The translations under genes and the position numbers were made by a program. This document shows positions 48,026 to 60,820 of a stretch of 64,000 bases of DNA, one piece after another. Below the pieces are notes generated by a model, which had not been told where the DNA came from, searched no databases, and worked only from the letters and a program-made list of their open reading frames with translations. How positions within the stretch are numbered: the first letter of the stretch is position 1; the number at the start of each line of letters is the position of its first letter. The DNA lies in assembly GCA_025716855.1 (NCBI GenBank), contig JAIXMQ010000002.1, forward strand, positions 744,001-808,000. Direction: 5' to 3'. This stretch comes from Pilaira anomala. Its lineage: Eukaryota > Mucoromycota > Mucoromycetes > Mucorales > Mucoraceae.

Positions 48026-48403
48026 CGACGATGCTTCTTGATGAGGATGCTACTTCAAAAACTTAGTTTTTGTAAATAATATTAAAAATTAGAAAACATA
48101 TAAATACCTTTAAAAAATATCGAACTAAATAAAAATCAATTCACTATTTTGTAACAATTAAAACCTTTATTCTTCTTTATACTTAAAGACCTTATCTTTT
48201 GATTTAATAATATCTTATTTTATTTATATTTTATTTTATTTCTTACATTTGGATTCCCTTGGATATTAAACTCTCCATTGTATTTTACTTTTAAAAACTC
48301 TATTTTCTTATCTTTACTTTACTATATCAAGTCGTTCTACTTGTCAACAGGAACTGGTGCTCACGAAACTCTTTTTTTTCTTTATCGAACTTCTTTTTCT
48401 TTA
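47960..48403 (-). repeat. Right arm of the long inverted repeat
   Basis: Reverse complement of the left arm (45813-46266). Read on the minus strand, this arm carries QEASSLRRMVFEDNRCLNLV, matching the left arm's reading with a few changes and without the left arm's stop. The frame continues inward beyond the arm to 47825 (see 47825-48025). Confidence 0.9.
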
Positions 48404-48483
48404 ACCACGAACAAACTACTTTTAACAATATGAAATGTAACGTTACACAACTAAAACGCTAGATACACTACAAAACAAAAAAA

Positions 48484-48494
48484 GGGCCAAAAAA
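48484..48494 (-). terminator. Pol III terminator of tRNA-His
   Basis: On the minus strand a run of six T begins within three bases of the tRNA 3' end, followed by a second T run after GGCCC. This is the standard RNA polymerase III stop. Confidence 0.7.
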
Positions 48495-48495
48495 T

Positions 48496-48566
48496 TGCTG
48501 GTAGCAGGAATCGAACCTGCGTCGACGCGGCCACAACACGATGTACTGCCACTATACTATACCAGC
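48496..48566 (-). tRNA. tRNA-His (anticodon GUG)
   Basis: The minus strand folds as a full cloverleaf with no intron. The acceptor stem GCTGGTA pairs perfectly with TACCAGC, followed by discriminator A. The D stem is GTAT/GTAC. The anticodon stem TCGTG/CGCGT has a loop TTGTGGC, giving anticodon GTG. The T arm is GCAGG-TTCGATT-CCTGC. The eukaryotic histidine tRNA has discriminator A73 and gets its extra 5' G after transcription, and both facts suit this gene. Anticodon-stem pair 27-43 is T-T, a small irregularity. A run of T directly downstream on the minus strand (TTTTTT) is the expected Pol III terminator. Confidence 0.93.
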
Positions 48567-50384
48567 ATGTTATATTTACTTAATTTTAAAAATAAAATTA
48601 TTCCAAAAAATTAGCAAAATCACGTGATGTCCACGTGTTTATAGTGTTTTGATTGGATAAAGAAAGAAATTTGGATAGAAAACGCTATATTTTTAGTCAC
48701 TGTTAAGATATTGAAGATACTTTCAAAATATTGGCATGTAAATTAATGCATAGATTTATTAGTAACAGGTATACTGTAGTGTTTTGCTCTCCTAGAAAAA
48801 TGACTATCTAAATACTTTGAAGTCTTTTTCGAGCAAAAAAAAAAGCAACAAAAAAACAAAATAATAAAATATCATGCTATAAATTCAAAGTAATATAATC
48901 CATGTGAATAAGGAACTCTGTTATTCAATTTTTCTCTTTCGGAACAATTCAACAATTTCATAGAAGAGAATGAGGCCTTAAGAATTAGATAGATGTTATT
49001 TACTCAACCCAAGAAACGAGACCATGTGTAGTATACAATGCAGTAAATGGCAGTAGCAGTGAAAATAAAATCTGGAATATATTGAAATATAACAAATAAA
49101 ATTAGACTAGAGAATGCTACCTAGAATATGATGAAGGAAGAAATAGCGTTGCAGATGTATTATGTAAATATAGATAGTTAGATCCTGATTCGAATCAACC
49201 CGTCCCAAACAATGCATGCTTAGTGATGTATACATCCTAATTTAGTATTTATAAACCAATAACAAATAACAATCATTGATATAATTATACCGCTTTTTTT
49301 TTTTAGGTTTGTTGTACGCTTTTCTTTTTTTACATTTACTTGTGTATCGAAGCCCATTATGTAACCCTTTTTTTAAAGGGGAAGAGGGAGAGGAGGTATA
49401 TATATATATATATATATATTATAAATATATTTGTACAAATGTTTTAAATATATGTCAATACATTTTATATATCATTCGATGCTCAAATGTATAGAAATAA
49501 TTCAGATGATCCATAAAATCTACACAAAATGACATGAGTCGTGTCTTAAATCTAACTACAAAAGCGTGATTAAAAAGTAATTATTCCAGGGATTGTGTTG
49601 TCTCATAAAAAAAAAAAAAAAAAATGACACGCGTGAACCACAAATTATTTGTATAGAAACTGATCACGTTACTGTTCCCTTAAAAGAAAGCTGTCAACCT
49701 ATTTATTTGTTTTATGTATAGTCTCGACTTGTATTTTTTTTTGGCCCATGATTTAAGCGACTGATTATAAACAATGGCCTTTTTAAATGAAATTGATATG
49801 TAATAAAAAATATAAAAGATAGAAGCTAGTAACTGTTTTTTTATTGGATTTTAAGATTACATAGACTGTCAAATAATAGACTTTTTCTCTCCCTCTCTTT
49901 TTTCTTGGTTTAACAGAGTGTTTTATGTTAGAAATCATTCGAGTTATGCAATGTCTGTGATACAAGGATGAATTCAAAATGATTTCATCACGTGCCCCAC
50001 TTGCTAATTGTCTATCGTTAATGACATGTCTTTAGTTCTGCAGGAGGTAATTATTTATACATACTAAGAAAAGGAACTTATAATTTATTTAGTCGCGCTA
50101 ATAAAAATAAAATAAAATGAAATCTATACTGTTTTATTTTAATATGACACATGTATCTTTAAAAAAAAACAATAATTATATTTATATGTGTATAAATATA
50201 TATATAAAAAGTGTGTGTGTGTGCGTGTGTGTGTATATATGAGTGGACTAATGTGAAAAAAAAATAAAAATATTTGAAATTAATTACAGTCGGTACCTTT
50301 ACCGAATAAAAAAAAGGGGAAGCGGAGAGATAGAGAGAGAGAGAGAGAGGAGGGAAAAAAAAAGGAGACTGGCTCCATGTTTTT
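48567..50384. other. Gene-free spacer between tRNA-His and the zinc-finger gene
   Basis: About 1.8 kb without a supportable gene. It contains AT tracts (49397-49420), A runs, a TG tract near 50211-50234 and a GA tract near 50328-50350 that lies in the 3' region of the zinc-finger gene. Confidence 0.55.
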
Positions 50385-51214
<830 letters not shown>

Positions 51215-52147
51215 GATTTAATAGTATTTAAAGGAATAAAAGAAGAATAAAAAAAGTACTTTTTACTTTATATATAACAAAAATAAAAAAATAAGGGGAA
51301 AAAAAAAGTATAAAAAAAGTATATATATATATAACATAAGGGACAGAACTTTCTATTATTTGTGGCAATTATTTACTAACAACAAGATATCACCTTCTCT
51401 GTATATTACCTAGTACTTAATGTTTATACTTTATATATTTTAGATTATTTAATATATTCTACGTATTTTGTAATTTTATTATTAGAGATACTAGTAAAGA
51501 AATATATACAAATTTATATTAGTTGGTGAAAAAGACCAATTTTTAACAAAAAAAAAAACAACCAAATCAATGATTTCTCCGGCGGTAACCCCTCATAATA
51601 TACACAATCCGTCGTAAATGTGTCAACTACTTTTTAGAAATAGGAGATAATGAAAGAGAAAAAAAAAAAAAAGACCGAAAAGAGAATAAAAAAGAGGGGC
51701 ATTGTTTTATATTTGACCCTGAACAGTCGATGGTACAGAAAATAAGCTCAATTTCTTTTTTTATCTAAAATTCACCCCCTTTAAATAAATAAATATATAT
51801 ACACACATTATCGGCGTAACAATTACATGCAATTCTATGCAACATCTCTTTTGTTGTTGTTTGTTGTACTTGTATATATATATATATAAAAAAAAAAAGA
51901 CTTCTTATCTCTCTTTTTTTTTTTTTTACCCCTATATATCTATACACACTCACATTTCACCACACTCAATTATACTGGCTGTCAACCGAACTTCTCCCTG
52001 CACACTCATACCCACACTCACACTTACGATTATATCAATCATAATACATTTATGTTTATTATTTTTCCTAAAGTTCCATTTTTATATATATAAAACGGCA
52101 ATTGATTGAAAATAGTATATTTAAGGGATTTCAGGGTTATTAACTTT
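51215..52147. other. Spacer upstream of the zinc-finger gene
   Basis: This 933-bp spacer lies between RET3 and the zinc-finger gene, both on the minus strand. It has A/T runs and a C-rich patch of CACTCACACT type at 51945-52025. No gene is seen. Confidence 0.5.
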
Positions 52148-52875
52148 TTATCTCAGCAATTGGTTTGCAAATTTGTCCTTGGCTGATTGATAAGCTTGCA
52201 TCAAAGTCTGCTCAGAGAATGGAATATCGACCATATCCATACGAGGCTTAGAAACTCGACTAACAATAGCATTTGAATCTGTCTCCAAAATGATTCTATC
52301 AAGAGCAATAATACTTTAGTATTCTTTTCTCCTCATTCTCTTTTCTTTCTTTGGTATACATTACCCTCCATCAACTGTCTCATCCAAACAAAGAATGACT
52401 AAATCTAAATTATCCATAATAGAACGCTTTTCAACTTGATATCTAAAATGTCATTCAGCTTTTTGTTGTCGTTGGAATCCTTTCTTTATGGGTCCATCTT
52501 ACCTTAATAAAGTAGAAACAGCGTCATAAAATGCATTCAACATGCTCAACAAGATTAACTCGTTTTCTTCCATTGAACCAACCACATAAAAAAATATATC
52601 GATATTAGAGCGATATAAAACAACTTGATTATCGTATAAGATTACTTCGCCTACATGTCTCGTTAATTTCGTGTTTTTTTTTTTTTTTTCTCTCTCTCTC
52701 TCACTCATTTGCTATTACCTTGTGCACGTTTTGTTTTATCAAATAAACCCTTTTCAAACAGCTTTTGTTGTTTAACTGATGTAGTTTCTGTACCATAATA
52801 TTTTGCCAACACGCGATTTCCCTCTGCATCAAGCAAGATGACAGCTTTAATAGAGTATAAGGAAAGATTGACCAT
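52148..52875 (-). CDS. RET3: Coatomer subunit zeta (zeta-COP), 4 exons
   Basis: Exons 52875-52719, 52650-52503, 52442-52365 and 52295-52148 join to 176 residues, the usual length for zeta-COP. The reading is a longin-like small coat subunit: [26 protein letters not shown] in the first strands, then [60 protein letters not shown] and a C-terminal helix. It belongs to the F-subcomplex of the COPI coat that drives Golgi-to-ER retrieval, beside gamma-COP. The second exon's acceptor is GACATGTAG/GCGAAG. All blocks of the family are present. Confidence 0.95.
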
Positions 52876-53309
52876 TTTAAAATATAAAAAAAAAAGGAAC
52901 GAAAAAACAATTAAAAAAAAAAAAATATGCGTTTTGTGTAATTCTATACGTGTGTGTATGTGACTAAGTTTTGGCAAATTTACAACAAAATGCTCCCTTT
53001 TTTTTTTTGAAACATTATTGTATTTTTTATATTATAATATCTTTAATTTTATTTTGTGCATCTTCTGCAAGATATTCATCATGTCACTAAATACAATTTA
53101 AATGTCATATTGGAAAGTGATAAACTCCCCCTCTCTCCTCCAAAAAGTGTTTGCATTTATAAAAAAAAAAAAAAGATTGGCACGCAGTACATTGCACCTC
53201 TCTCTTTTTCTTTTATAACAGTGCTTGTGCATGAAAATTCCAATAAGTGGTTGTCAAAAATTATTTTATTCATATTACAGAATTTATAAAACTTTTGTCA
53301 GAAAATCAG
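52876..53309. other. Spacer between VPS5 and RET3
   Basis: This 434-bp spacer is the upstream region of RET3 and the 3' flank of VPS5. It contains A/T runs. No gene is seen. Confidence 0.5.
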
Positions 53310-55364
53310 TTAACATTCATCTTCTAAACCATCTGTTTGTTCGAAATAAGTTTCCCATAAAGCGATAATTTGTTTTTGATGTTCAATCATACTACGTAAA
53401 AACTGTTCAACACTATCACGAAAGTCTTCTACTTTTTCTTTATCAAATCGATCGAGTTCATTCTTGATTAATTTAGAAATATCTTGGAATTCTTGTTGTA
53501 ATTCTTCTACTCGAGATTTGATTTCATTAATTTCTTGTTGCCATGATACTAACTTTTCCGGCTTATTCTTTTGTTGAATCTTGACCTTTTCAAATAATGC
53601 ATTCTTCTTTTGTAATTCCGAATCTGCTTGTTGATATGCTTGATATACTTTTACTCTAGCATTAAAAGCAATCTAATATATATATATATATATATATATT
53701 TAGTAACCATAATACAAATAGATAGAGAATTATTTAACTTACTCTAATGGACCCAATGATACGTATATATTCATCAATTGTATTTTCCAATGTAATAATA
53801 TCATATTGTGCCTGTTGCTCATGTAATTCCTTCATTTTTTTCTGAATCTCTCCCAATACCATTAAATGTGTTGATAAAGTTCGATTTAATTCAGCTGAAG
53901 CAAGTGGAAACATACTCTCTCCAAAATCCGATGTAGCCGATCCCAACTCTAATTATCATTATCATTCATTAAATATCTGTTTTCCCCAGTTTATGCATTA
54001 ATATATATATATATGTATATATATATTTACCTTTTCTTTGTTTCACAACACCTTCAACACTCTTTAATAAACCTTTTAATTGCGCTTCTAAAGCATCCAA
54101 TTGAATCTTTTTTGATTCAAACCATTCATCAATTTCGACAAATTTAGAGAATGGACTGGTGGCTGCATTCGATATTGTCTCTCCAAATGATCTCATAAAA
54201 CTCATTTTAGATGACTCTGGTTCTGCTCTTCTTTGTCTTTTCTATTATTGTGATTTTGTTTAGAAAAAAAAAAAAGAGCATATCTCATTCATTTTTTTTT
54301 TTTACCTCAACATTAAAAGATTCACTTTCTAAAAAGACTTTTAAATCTGGATCACCATATAACATTGGATGTGCTACGATTTTTTGTAAACATCTTTCTA
54401 AAGCAACTCTTCTTGACTCTACAAAATCATCTTGAAATCGACCTATATACATATTTACATGAATAAAAAAAAGTTCTAAAATTATTTAAAACGTATAAAT
54501 ATACCTAATGCATGTTTTTCAGGTACAGGTGGTACAATCACACCTGGATTACCTAATGTCAATTGATTATAAAGCCATAAAAAGTCCCTATATCTTCTAG
54601 CTACCACAAACTCGGATGAACGAAACGAAGGAGAATTTGTCTATAATCATCATATAAATAAATATCGGAATTTCTAATAGGAATATTTTTTTTTTATGCA
54701 AAACAATATTTTTTTTTTTTTTACTTACTTTGGTTCGAACTTTATAGATGATATGTGCATTGATAGCATCACCTACTTTTTGTGGATCTTCTATCGCTAC
54801 TTTGAAATAAGGTCTTGATCCACTTTCAGGTATTTGTAACGATTCCGACTAAAAAAAAAAAAATGATAAATCCCGGGACAAAAGATACGTTTTAATTTGT
54901 TTATATACCTGAGTATCTGTTTCTAGTTCTTCTTGTTTAATGGGAGAACTCAAAGTTAATTCATCAAGTTGATTAATGTTTGAAATGGGCGAAAGCACTT
55001 TTTGTCCTTCATGTTTATCCACATTTAAGAAATCTTGTTCTAAAACTTTCTTTGGCTCTTGCTCTTCTTCTTCTTCTTCTTCTTGTGCTTCAACCATTTC
55101 TTCTTCTTTTTCTTCTTGAACAGGTACTTGTTTAACAAATTTCTCCACTTCTTCTTCCTCTTCAGGCTCCCTAACTTCTGGTTCTTGAGCAATTGTTTCT
55201 TTATCTGTTACTGGTGTTGCTTCAAAGGAAGGAGGTTCGTTATCACTTGAAAAGGAAGTAGAGATACGTAATTCGGTACTACGAGAAGGTGTATCTGCAA
55301 AGGGATTGGATTCAAGTATATCATCTCCATAGTTTAAAGAATGTTGTGAGTCAAATGTGTTCAT
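53310..55364 (-). CDS. VPS5: VPS5/SNX1-type sorting nexin (retromer PX-BAR), 7 exons
   Basis: Exons 55364-54909, 54848-54729, 54640-54505, 54442-54306, 54241-54031, 53948-53743 and 53672-53310 join to 542 residues. The N-terminal 150 residues are acidic and low in complexity (Glu-rich tracts around residues 65-105). The PX domain follows, with ARRYRDFLWLYNQL (Arg207/Arg208 are the PI3P-binding pair), NPGVIVPPVPEKHALGRFQD and RVALERCLQKIVAHPML. The C-terminal BAR domain is a long coiled coil from about residue 300 (SFGETISNAATSPFSKFVEI) to the end. Vps5 with Vps17 tubulates endosomes in retromer-dependent retrieval to the Golgi. The exon boundaries are all ordinary GT-AG. The acidic N-terminal region is longer than in some relatives. 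Confidence 0.94.
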
Positions 55365-55761
55365 AGTACAAGAAAGAAGGCCTTTTTTGAATAAAAACTA
55401 TAAAATAAAAAAAAATCGGGTTTCCTCTTTAAACAACAACAACAAAGATAGTCACGTGTTTACACATGACATTCTTATTTGCAAAGTAAGTTAACTATGA
55501 TAAGCTTTTTGTTTGCTTCAAAAAGAAAAAAAAAAAAAAGGTCTAGTTTTCATGTTGATATATTATTATTTGTGTTTTTTTTTAATGTATTTTTTTTTTT
55601 TTTTTTGAAAAAAAAAAAGAGAGAAAAGTTGTGTTTATGTGGAAAAGAGTAAAAAAAAATAATAAAATAAAACAAAACACAATAATAGGGTTGTAAATGG
55701 TGAGAGGGGGTAAGTGTGTGTGTGTGTGTGTGTGTATGTGGTAGTTGGGGGGTTATAAAAT

Positions 55762-57403
55762 TTAATCTTCTTCAAGGATTTGATCTTCTTCAAGGTAATC
55801 CTCATCTTCCATAAGGTCATCGTCAACAGTTGCTTCTTGGTATTGTTGGTATTCAGAGACCAAATCGTTCATGTTAGATTCAGCTTCAGTGAACTCCATC
55901 TCGTCCATACCTTCACCAGTATACCAATGCAAGAAAGCCTTTCTTCTGAACATTGCAGTGAATTGTTCGTTGACACGCTTGAATAATTCTTGAATAGCAG
56001 TACTGTTACCAATGAATGTACCAGACATCTTGAGACCAACAGGGGGAATATCACAAAGAGAGGTCTTGACACCGTTAGGAATCCATTCAACAAAGTAAGA
56101 AGAGTTCTTTTGTTGAACAGCCAACATTTGGTTTTCAACTTCCTTGGTAGAAAGACGACCACGGAAGATGGTAGCAACAGTCAAATAACGACCGTGACGA
56201 GGATCAGAAGCAGCCATCATGTTCTTGGCATCGAACATTTGAGCGGTTAATTCAGGAACACTCAAGTTACGATATTGTTGAGAACCGAAAGCGGTAAGAG
56301 GAGCGAAACCGACCATGAAGAAATGAAGACGAGGGAAAGGAACCATGTTGACGAACAATTTACGTAAATCAGAGTTCAATTGACCAGGGAAACGCAAACT
56401 GGTAGAGACACCAGACATGACAGTAGAGACCAATTGATTTAATTGTCCATAATCAGGGTTAGTTAACTTGAGAGTTCTGAAACAGATATCGTAAAGAGCT
56501 TCGTTATCAATACAGAAAGTGGCATCACAGTTCTCAACCAATTGATGAACGGAAAGGACGGCGTTATAAGGTTCAACAACGGTATCAGAAACCTTGGGAG
56601 AAGGAACGACAGAGTAAGTACAGAGCATACGATCAGGATATTCTTCACGAATCTTTGAGAGTAAAAGAGAACCGAGACCAGAGCCGGTACCACCACCAAG
56701 AGAGTGAGCAAGTTGGAAACCTTGAAGACAATCAGTGTGCTCAGCTTCCTTACGAACAACATCTAAAACTTGTTCAACTAATTCTGCACCTTCAGTATAA
56801 TAACCTCTAGCCCAAGAGTTACCAGCACCGTTTTGACCAAAGATAAAGTTATCGGGACGGAATAATTTACCATAAGCACCAGAACGAACAGTATCCATCG
56901 TTCCTGGTTCGAGATCAACAAGTACGGATCTAGTTTTTTTTTTTTTTTAAAAAAAAAGAGTGTTTAGTTTTTTTTATGGGTACGTATACAAAATTATTTT
57001 AATGTTTTTACCTTGGTACATATTGTCCAGAAGAACCTTCGTTGTAAAATACATTAATACGTTCTAATTGAAGATCGTTATCACCAGCATAAGAACCATT
57101 GGTATCAAGACCATGTTCTTGTGAGATGGTTTCCCAGAACTTTTGACCGATTTGGTTACCACATTGACCTATAAAAAAAATAATAAAAAAAAAAAAAGTC
57201 AGTTTGATTGTTTGTTCCACACACTATTTCCCCCCCTTTTTTTTTTTCACCCCATCAGCTTTCTTTTTTTTTTTTCTGCTACCCCTTTTTATTCCCCTCC
57301 GACACACTTTCAACCCCCTTGTATTCTAAACTCGTATTCAAAAAAAAAAAAAAAAAGAAAAGAAAACAAACTTACCAACTTGAACGTGAATAATTTCTCT
57401 CAT
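55762..57403 (-). CDS. TUB2: Beta-tubulin, 3 exons
   Basis: Exons 57403-57376, 57168-57012 and 56929-55762 join to 450 residues. It opens [20 protein letters not shown], where MREI is the beta-tubulin autoregulation tetrapeptide. The GTP-binding loop is [12 protein letters not shown]. The C-terminal tail is acidic ([20 protein letters not shown]). The protein pairs with alpha-tubulin to form microtubules. By direct count, residue 167 is Tyr, 198 is Ala and 200 is Phe ([13 protein letters not shown]), whereas benzimidazole-sensitive fungi usually have Phe167 and Glu198. Exon 1 is only 28 nt. Codon use is strongly biased, as expected for a highly expressed gene. Other beta-tubulin copies may exist outside the window. 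Confidence 0.98.
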
Positions 57404-57818
57404 ATTATAAACTAATATAATAAAAAGAAGCGAGAGTTAGAATTATATATATATTTTTAAGGTACGAAAAAAAAAAAAAAAAAAAAAAGTATTTTACGTT
57501 TTGTTTTATATTACTTCTCTAAAAAAAAAATGAATGTCTAAACCGAAAATATCTCTAATATACTTTTCTTGTGTTTTTTTAAAAAAAAGAAGAAAAAAAT
57601 AATAAAAAGAAGGAAAAGAAAATAAGAAATAAAAAAAAAAGCGGTTTATCAAGAAAAAAAAAATATTATTTTGCACGAGTGTTTATTCCTTTTTTTAATT
57701 AATCCAACCAATAATAAGTTTGATATTAGATTTTGTGTGATTTGACAAGTTGGTGTAGCACTCACAAACAGTAACATTAAAACCATCCGTAATTTTTTTT
57801 TTTTTTTTTTTTTTTTTT
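57404..57818. other. Spacer between CENP-I and beta-tubulin
   Basis: This 415-bp spacer is upstream of beta-tubulin and downstream of the CENP-I gene. It has A runs near 57467-57488 and 57627-57640 and a T run at 57793-57819. No gene is seen. Confidence 0.55.
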
Positions 57819-60573
57819 TCAAGGTGAAGAATCTTGCTCTTGTTCCTGTTCCTGCTGCTCTAGTTGCTCTCGATAATCAATTAATGACTTCATTGTCGAA
57901 CTCAATAATTGTTCGATTCCATCTAATCCCTGTGATGATAAATAATTTAAATACCTAACTCTATATTCGAAATAATCTATCGAAATTCCTCCTTGCTTTT
58001 TTGTTTATACAGATATATTTAGTTTCATTCTCTTATTCTCTTTTTCTATTTATTTACCTCTTGCATTCTTTTTAAAGAGCTTGCAGATACTGGTTCTTTG
58101 TGTTTTACTTTTACATTTTGTTCTTTTTCAAGAATCTATTTAAATAATAATAAGGTTATATATGACCAAGATAAAATTCATGCAATTTCAAAAAAGAAAA
58201 GGAGGTTTTTTTTTTTTTTTTTACCTGTATAAATCGATTAGAGTATCCTGCTAATGCAGCAGATTGTGTAATTGAAGCAAATGATTTTAGATCATCCCCT
58301 CTCTCTTTACAGTACTCGGCAAGTTTCTCAATACTATCTCTATATTTACACGTTAAAAAAAAAAAATAAAAAAAAATAAAAAAATAAACTTACTCGGTTA
58401 GTCCAAAAGCCATAGCATTTCCTCCTAAAGTTAAAGCCTTGTTTTTCCAAAGAGCAGAGCACATATCAGTCACATAGGTATTAAACATACTAAGGTATTC
58501 TGGAGAATGTCTTGATAACCATTCATCATCTTTTTCATCATTGACACTAAAGGCATGAATATAGTGAGCAATAATACCACAAATTCTACTAAGAGCCATT
58601 GCATTTGAGGAAAAGAAACATCTGCAGACAAAATCAATAGAAGGTACAATAATTTCAGGAATATCATAATCTAATGGAATAGCCGCAACCAATTCAAAGA
58701 ACGACAAAGTAGCATGTTGTAATAAGGGATGATCTTGTTCTGCTAATAAACCCATCACACCAATCTTGTCAACATGTTCAACTACTTTTTGAATTGTTAC
58801 AAAATAATCTACTCGAAGTGATAATCCTTCAAACATCCAAGTCCTATATATATAAAAGAAAAAAAGTTTACATATGAATCATAATAATAAAAAGTGCTGC
58901 AGACTTACATTCTATCTACATTCGTATCACTACTAGTCTCATTCTCTTCTTGGTCGTTGTGACCCCGCCAGTCCAATAAAGCCCAGTTCTTTAGCCATTC
59001 AGTGTAACAGCTAATTAATTTAACTTTCCAAGTTACATCCATCACATAGTATTTTCTATATAAAGGTAACAAAAATCCATGATATATTTCTTCATAATCA
59101 GCAGGTTTTATAAATCCAATTAATCCAAATATCTCGTCTTGAAATTCAATACCATTCCAACTCTTGAGATATTCTTTTAAAAACACATTTACTATAGCAA
59201 ATTGCGACTAGTGTCTGTTTTGTCAATCTTATTGTTGTTATTGTTTATTATATATTTGTTGTTGTTACCTTTGAGAACTGAGATAGTTGTAACAACTTTC
59301 TTAACAATACTTGTAATGCATGCTTATCCTTTGTATTATTCCATCTTACTGAAGACAATAACTCATGTCCAAGGTAATAACTTAATCTTTGAATAATATC
59401 ATCTATTTTTTTTTTTTAGTAAAAAAATATGGTATGTTACCAAATAAAGTTTTTACCATCTGGTCTACAAACAAGTAAATGTTGTATTGTACGATCTTCA
59501 AGAACTTGTTTTAACTGCTCAGAAAGACGTAAATCCTGAATACGATTGTATATACCCAACACATCCATATCTACCGCTATTTCATTGTCTTTTCTGCGCT
59601 TTTTAGTATTTGTATTTTCTGTATGGCCAGGATTCTATATTTAAATTATTTAGTTTATAATAATATTTTTTATTCCTATTTTGTTTATACTTACTTTACG
59701 GGATAATTGTAATTTAGGTTTCGCTAAAGAATGTTCTTCAAGATCTCCCCAATAAGCTCGAATTGATCTCAGGGTTGCATTAAAGTCTGGATCAGGATGC
59801 TCAAACACAAACATATCTTCTAACCGAACATTGACAGGCACCTGGACTTTGCTATTGAAACTATGATATACCATTAAAAGTCCAATCAATTGTCGATTAT
59901 CTTTTTCGTTTTTAACTAATTTTTGTCTATAGATATTGCATTTAGCTTTCACACACACACACACTCTCTCTCTCTCTCTTTTATACTTTACAATTTGTTA
60001 ATTCTATATGGGATTACATGCATTCTTTTTGTCATGAAATATAATAAATGACAAAGGGAGGATCTATAAAAGAAATTTCAGCATCTAATTCTTATCCTTT
60101 AACTCTTGTCTTTTACCTTAAAATTTTATAATCGATGAAATGAAATAAAATATGATATAATTTCCCGGTAGTTTCATATGAATCAAAATAATCATATATA
60201 CAGATGATCCATTTTAAAAGCGCATTCTAAATATATATATAGTTAGAATTTTAGACAACACATATATTAAAAAAACTTACAATTCCTTTTAATTTTTTTC
60301 CAGTTGATACTTTGCCAATTACTTTCATAAAAATCATTTCAGGTACAGCTTCTCTTGGTAATAATATATCTACCACTCGCTCAATATGAATACGAAAACA
60401 TCCAGAAACAATAAGATAGAACAACTTTTCTAAATGATCGATTCTTAATCCATACTTTTTAATATGGGGTGCATAGCGTAAAACTCGACTTGTTATTATG
60501 TTCAGACGTGGTCTTACAATTCCTATTCATTTGACTTAATAAACAAAATTATCTCAATTCACAGGCTCCTTCT

Positions 60574-60608
<35 letters not shown>

Positions 60609-60786
60609 TGGAATACATTCCCCAAATATACGATCAATAGCATTATCCATATCTGTTGAAGTTAGATTTGGTTTTATTGGTTCTTGTATTTCGTCGTCTT
60701 CTCCTTCGTCTTCTTCGTCGTCTTCTTCGTCGTCGTCTTCTTCTTCCTCTTCCTCTTCCTCTTCTTCTTCTTCTTCTTCCTCTTCC

Positions 60787-60820
<34 letters not shown>

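Noticed and set aside
56463..56762. 99-codon frame inside beta-tubulin
   Set aside because: Shifted frame of a strongly conserved gene.
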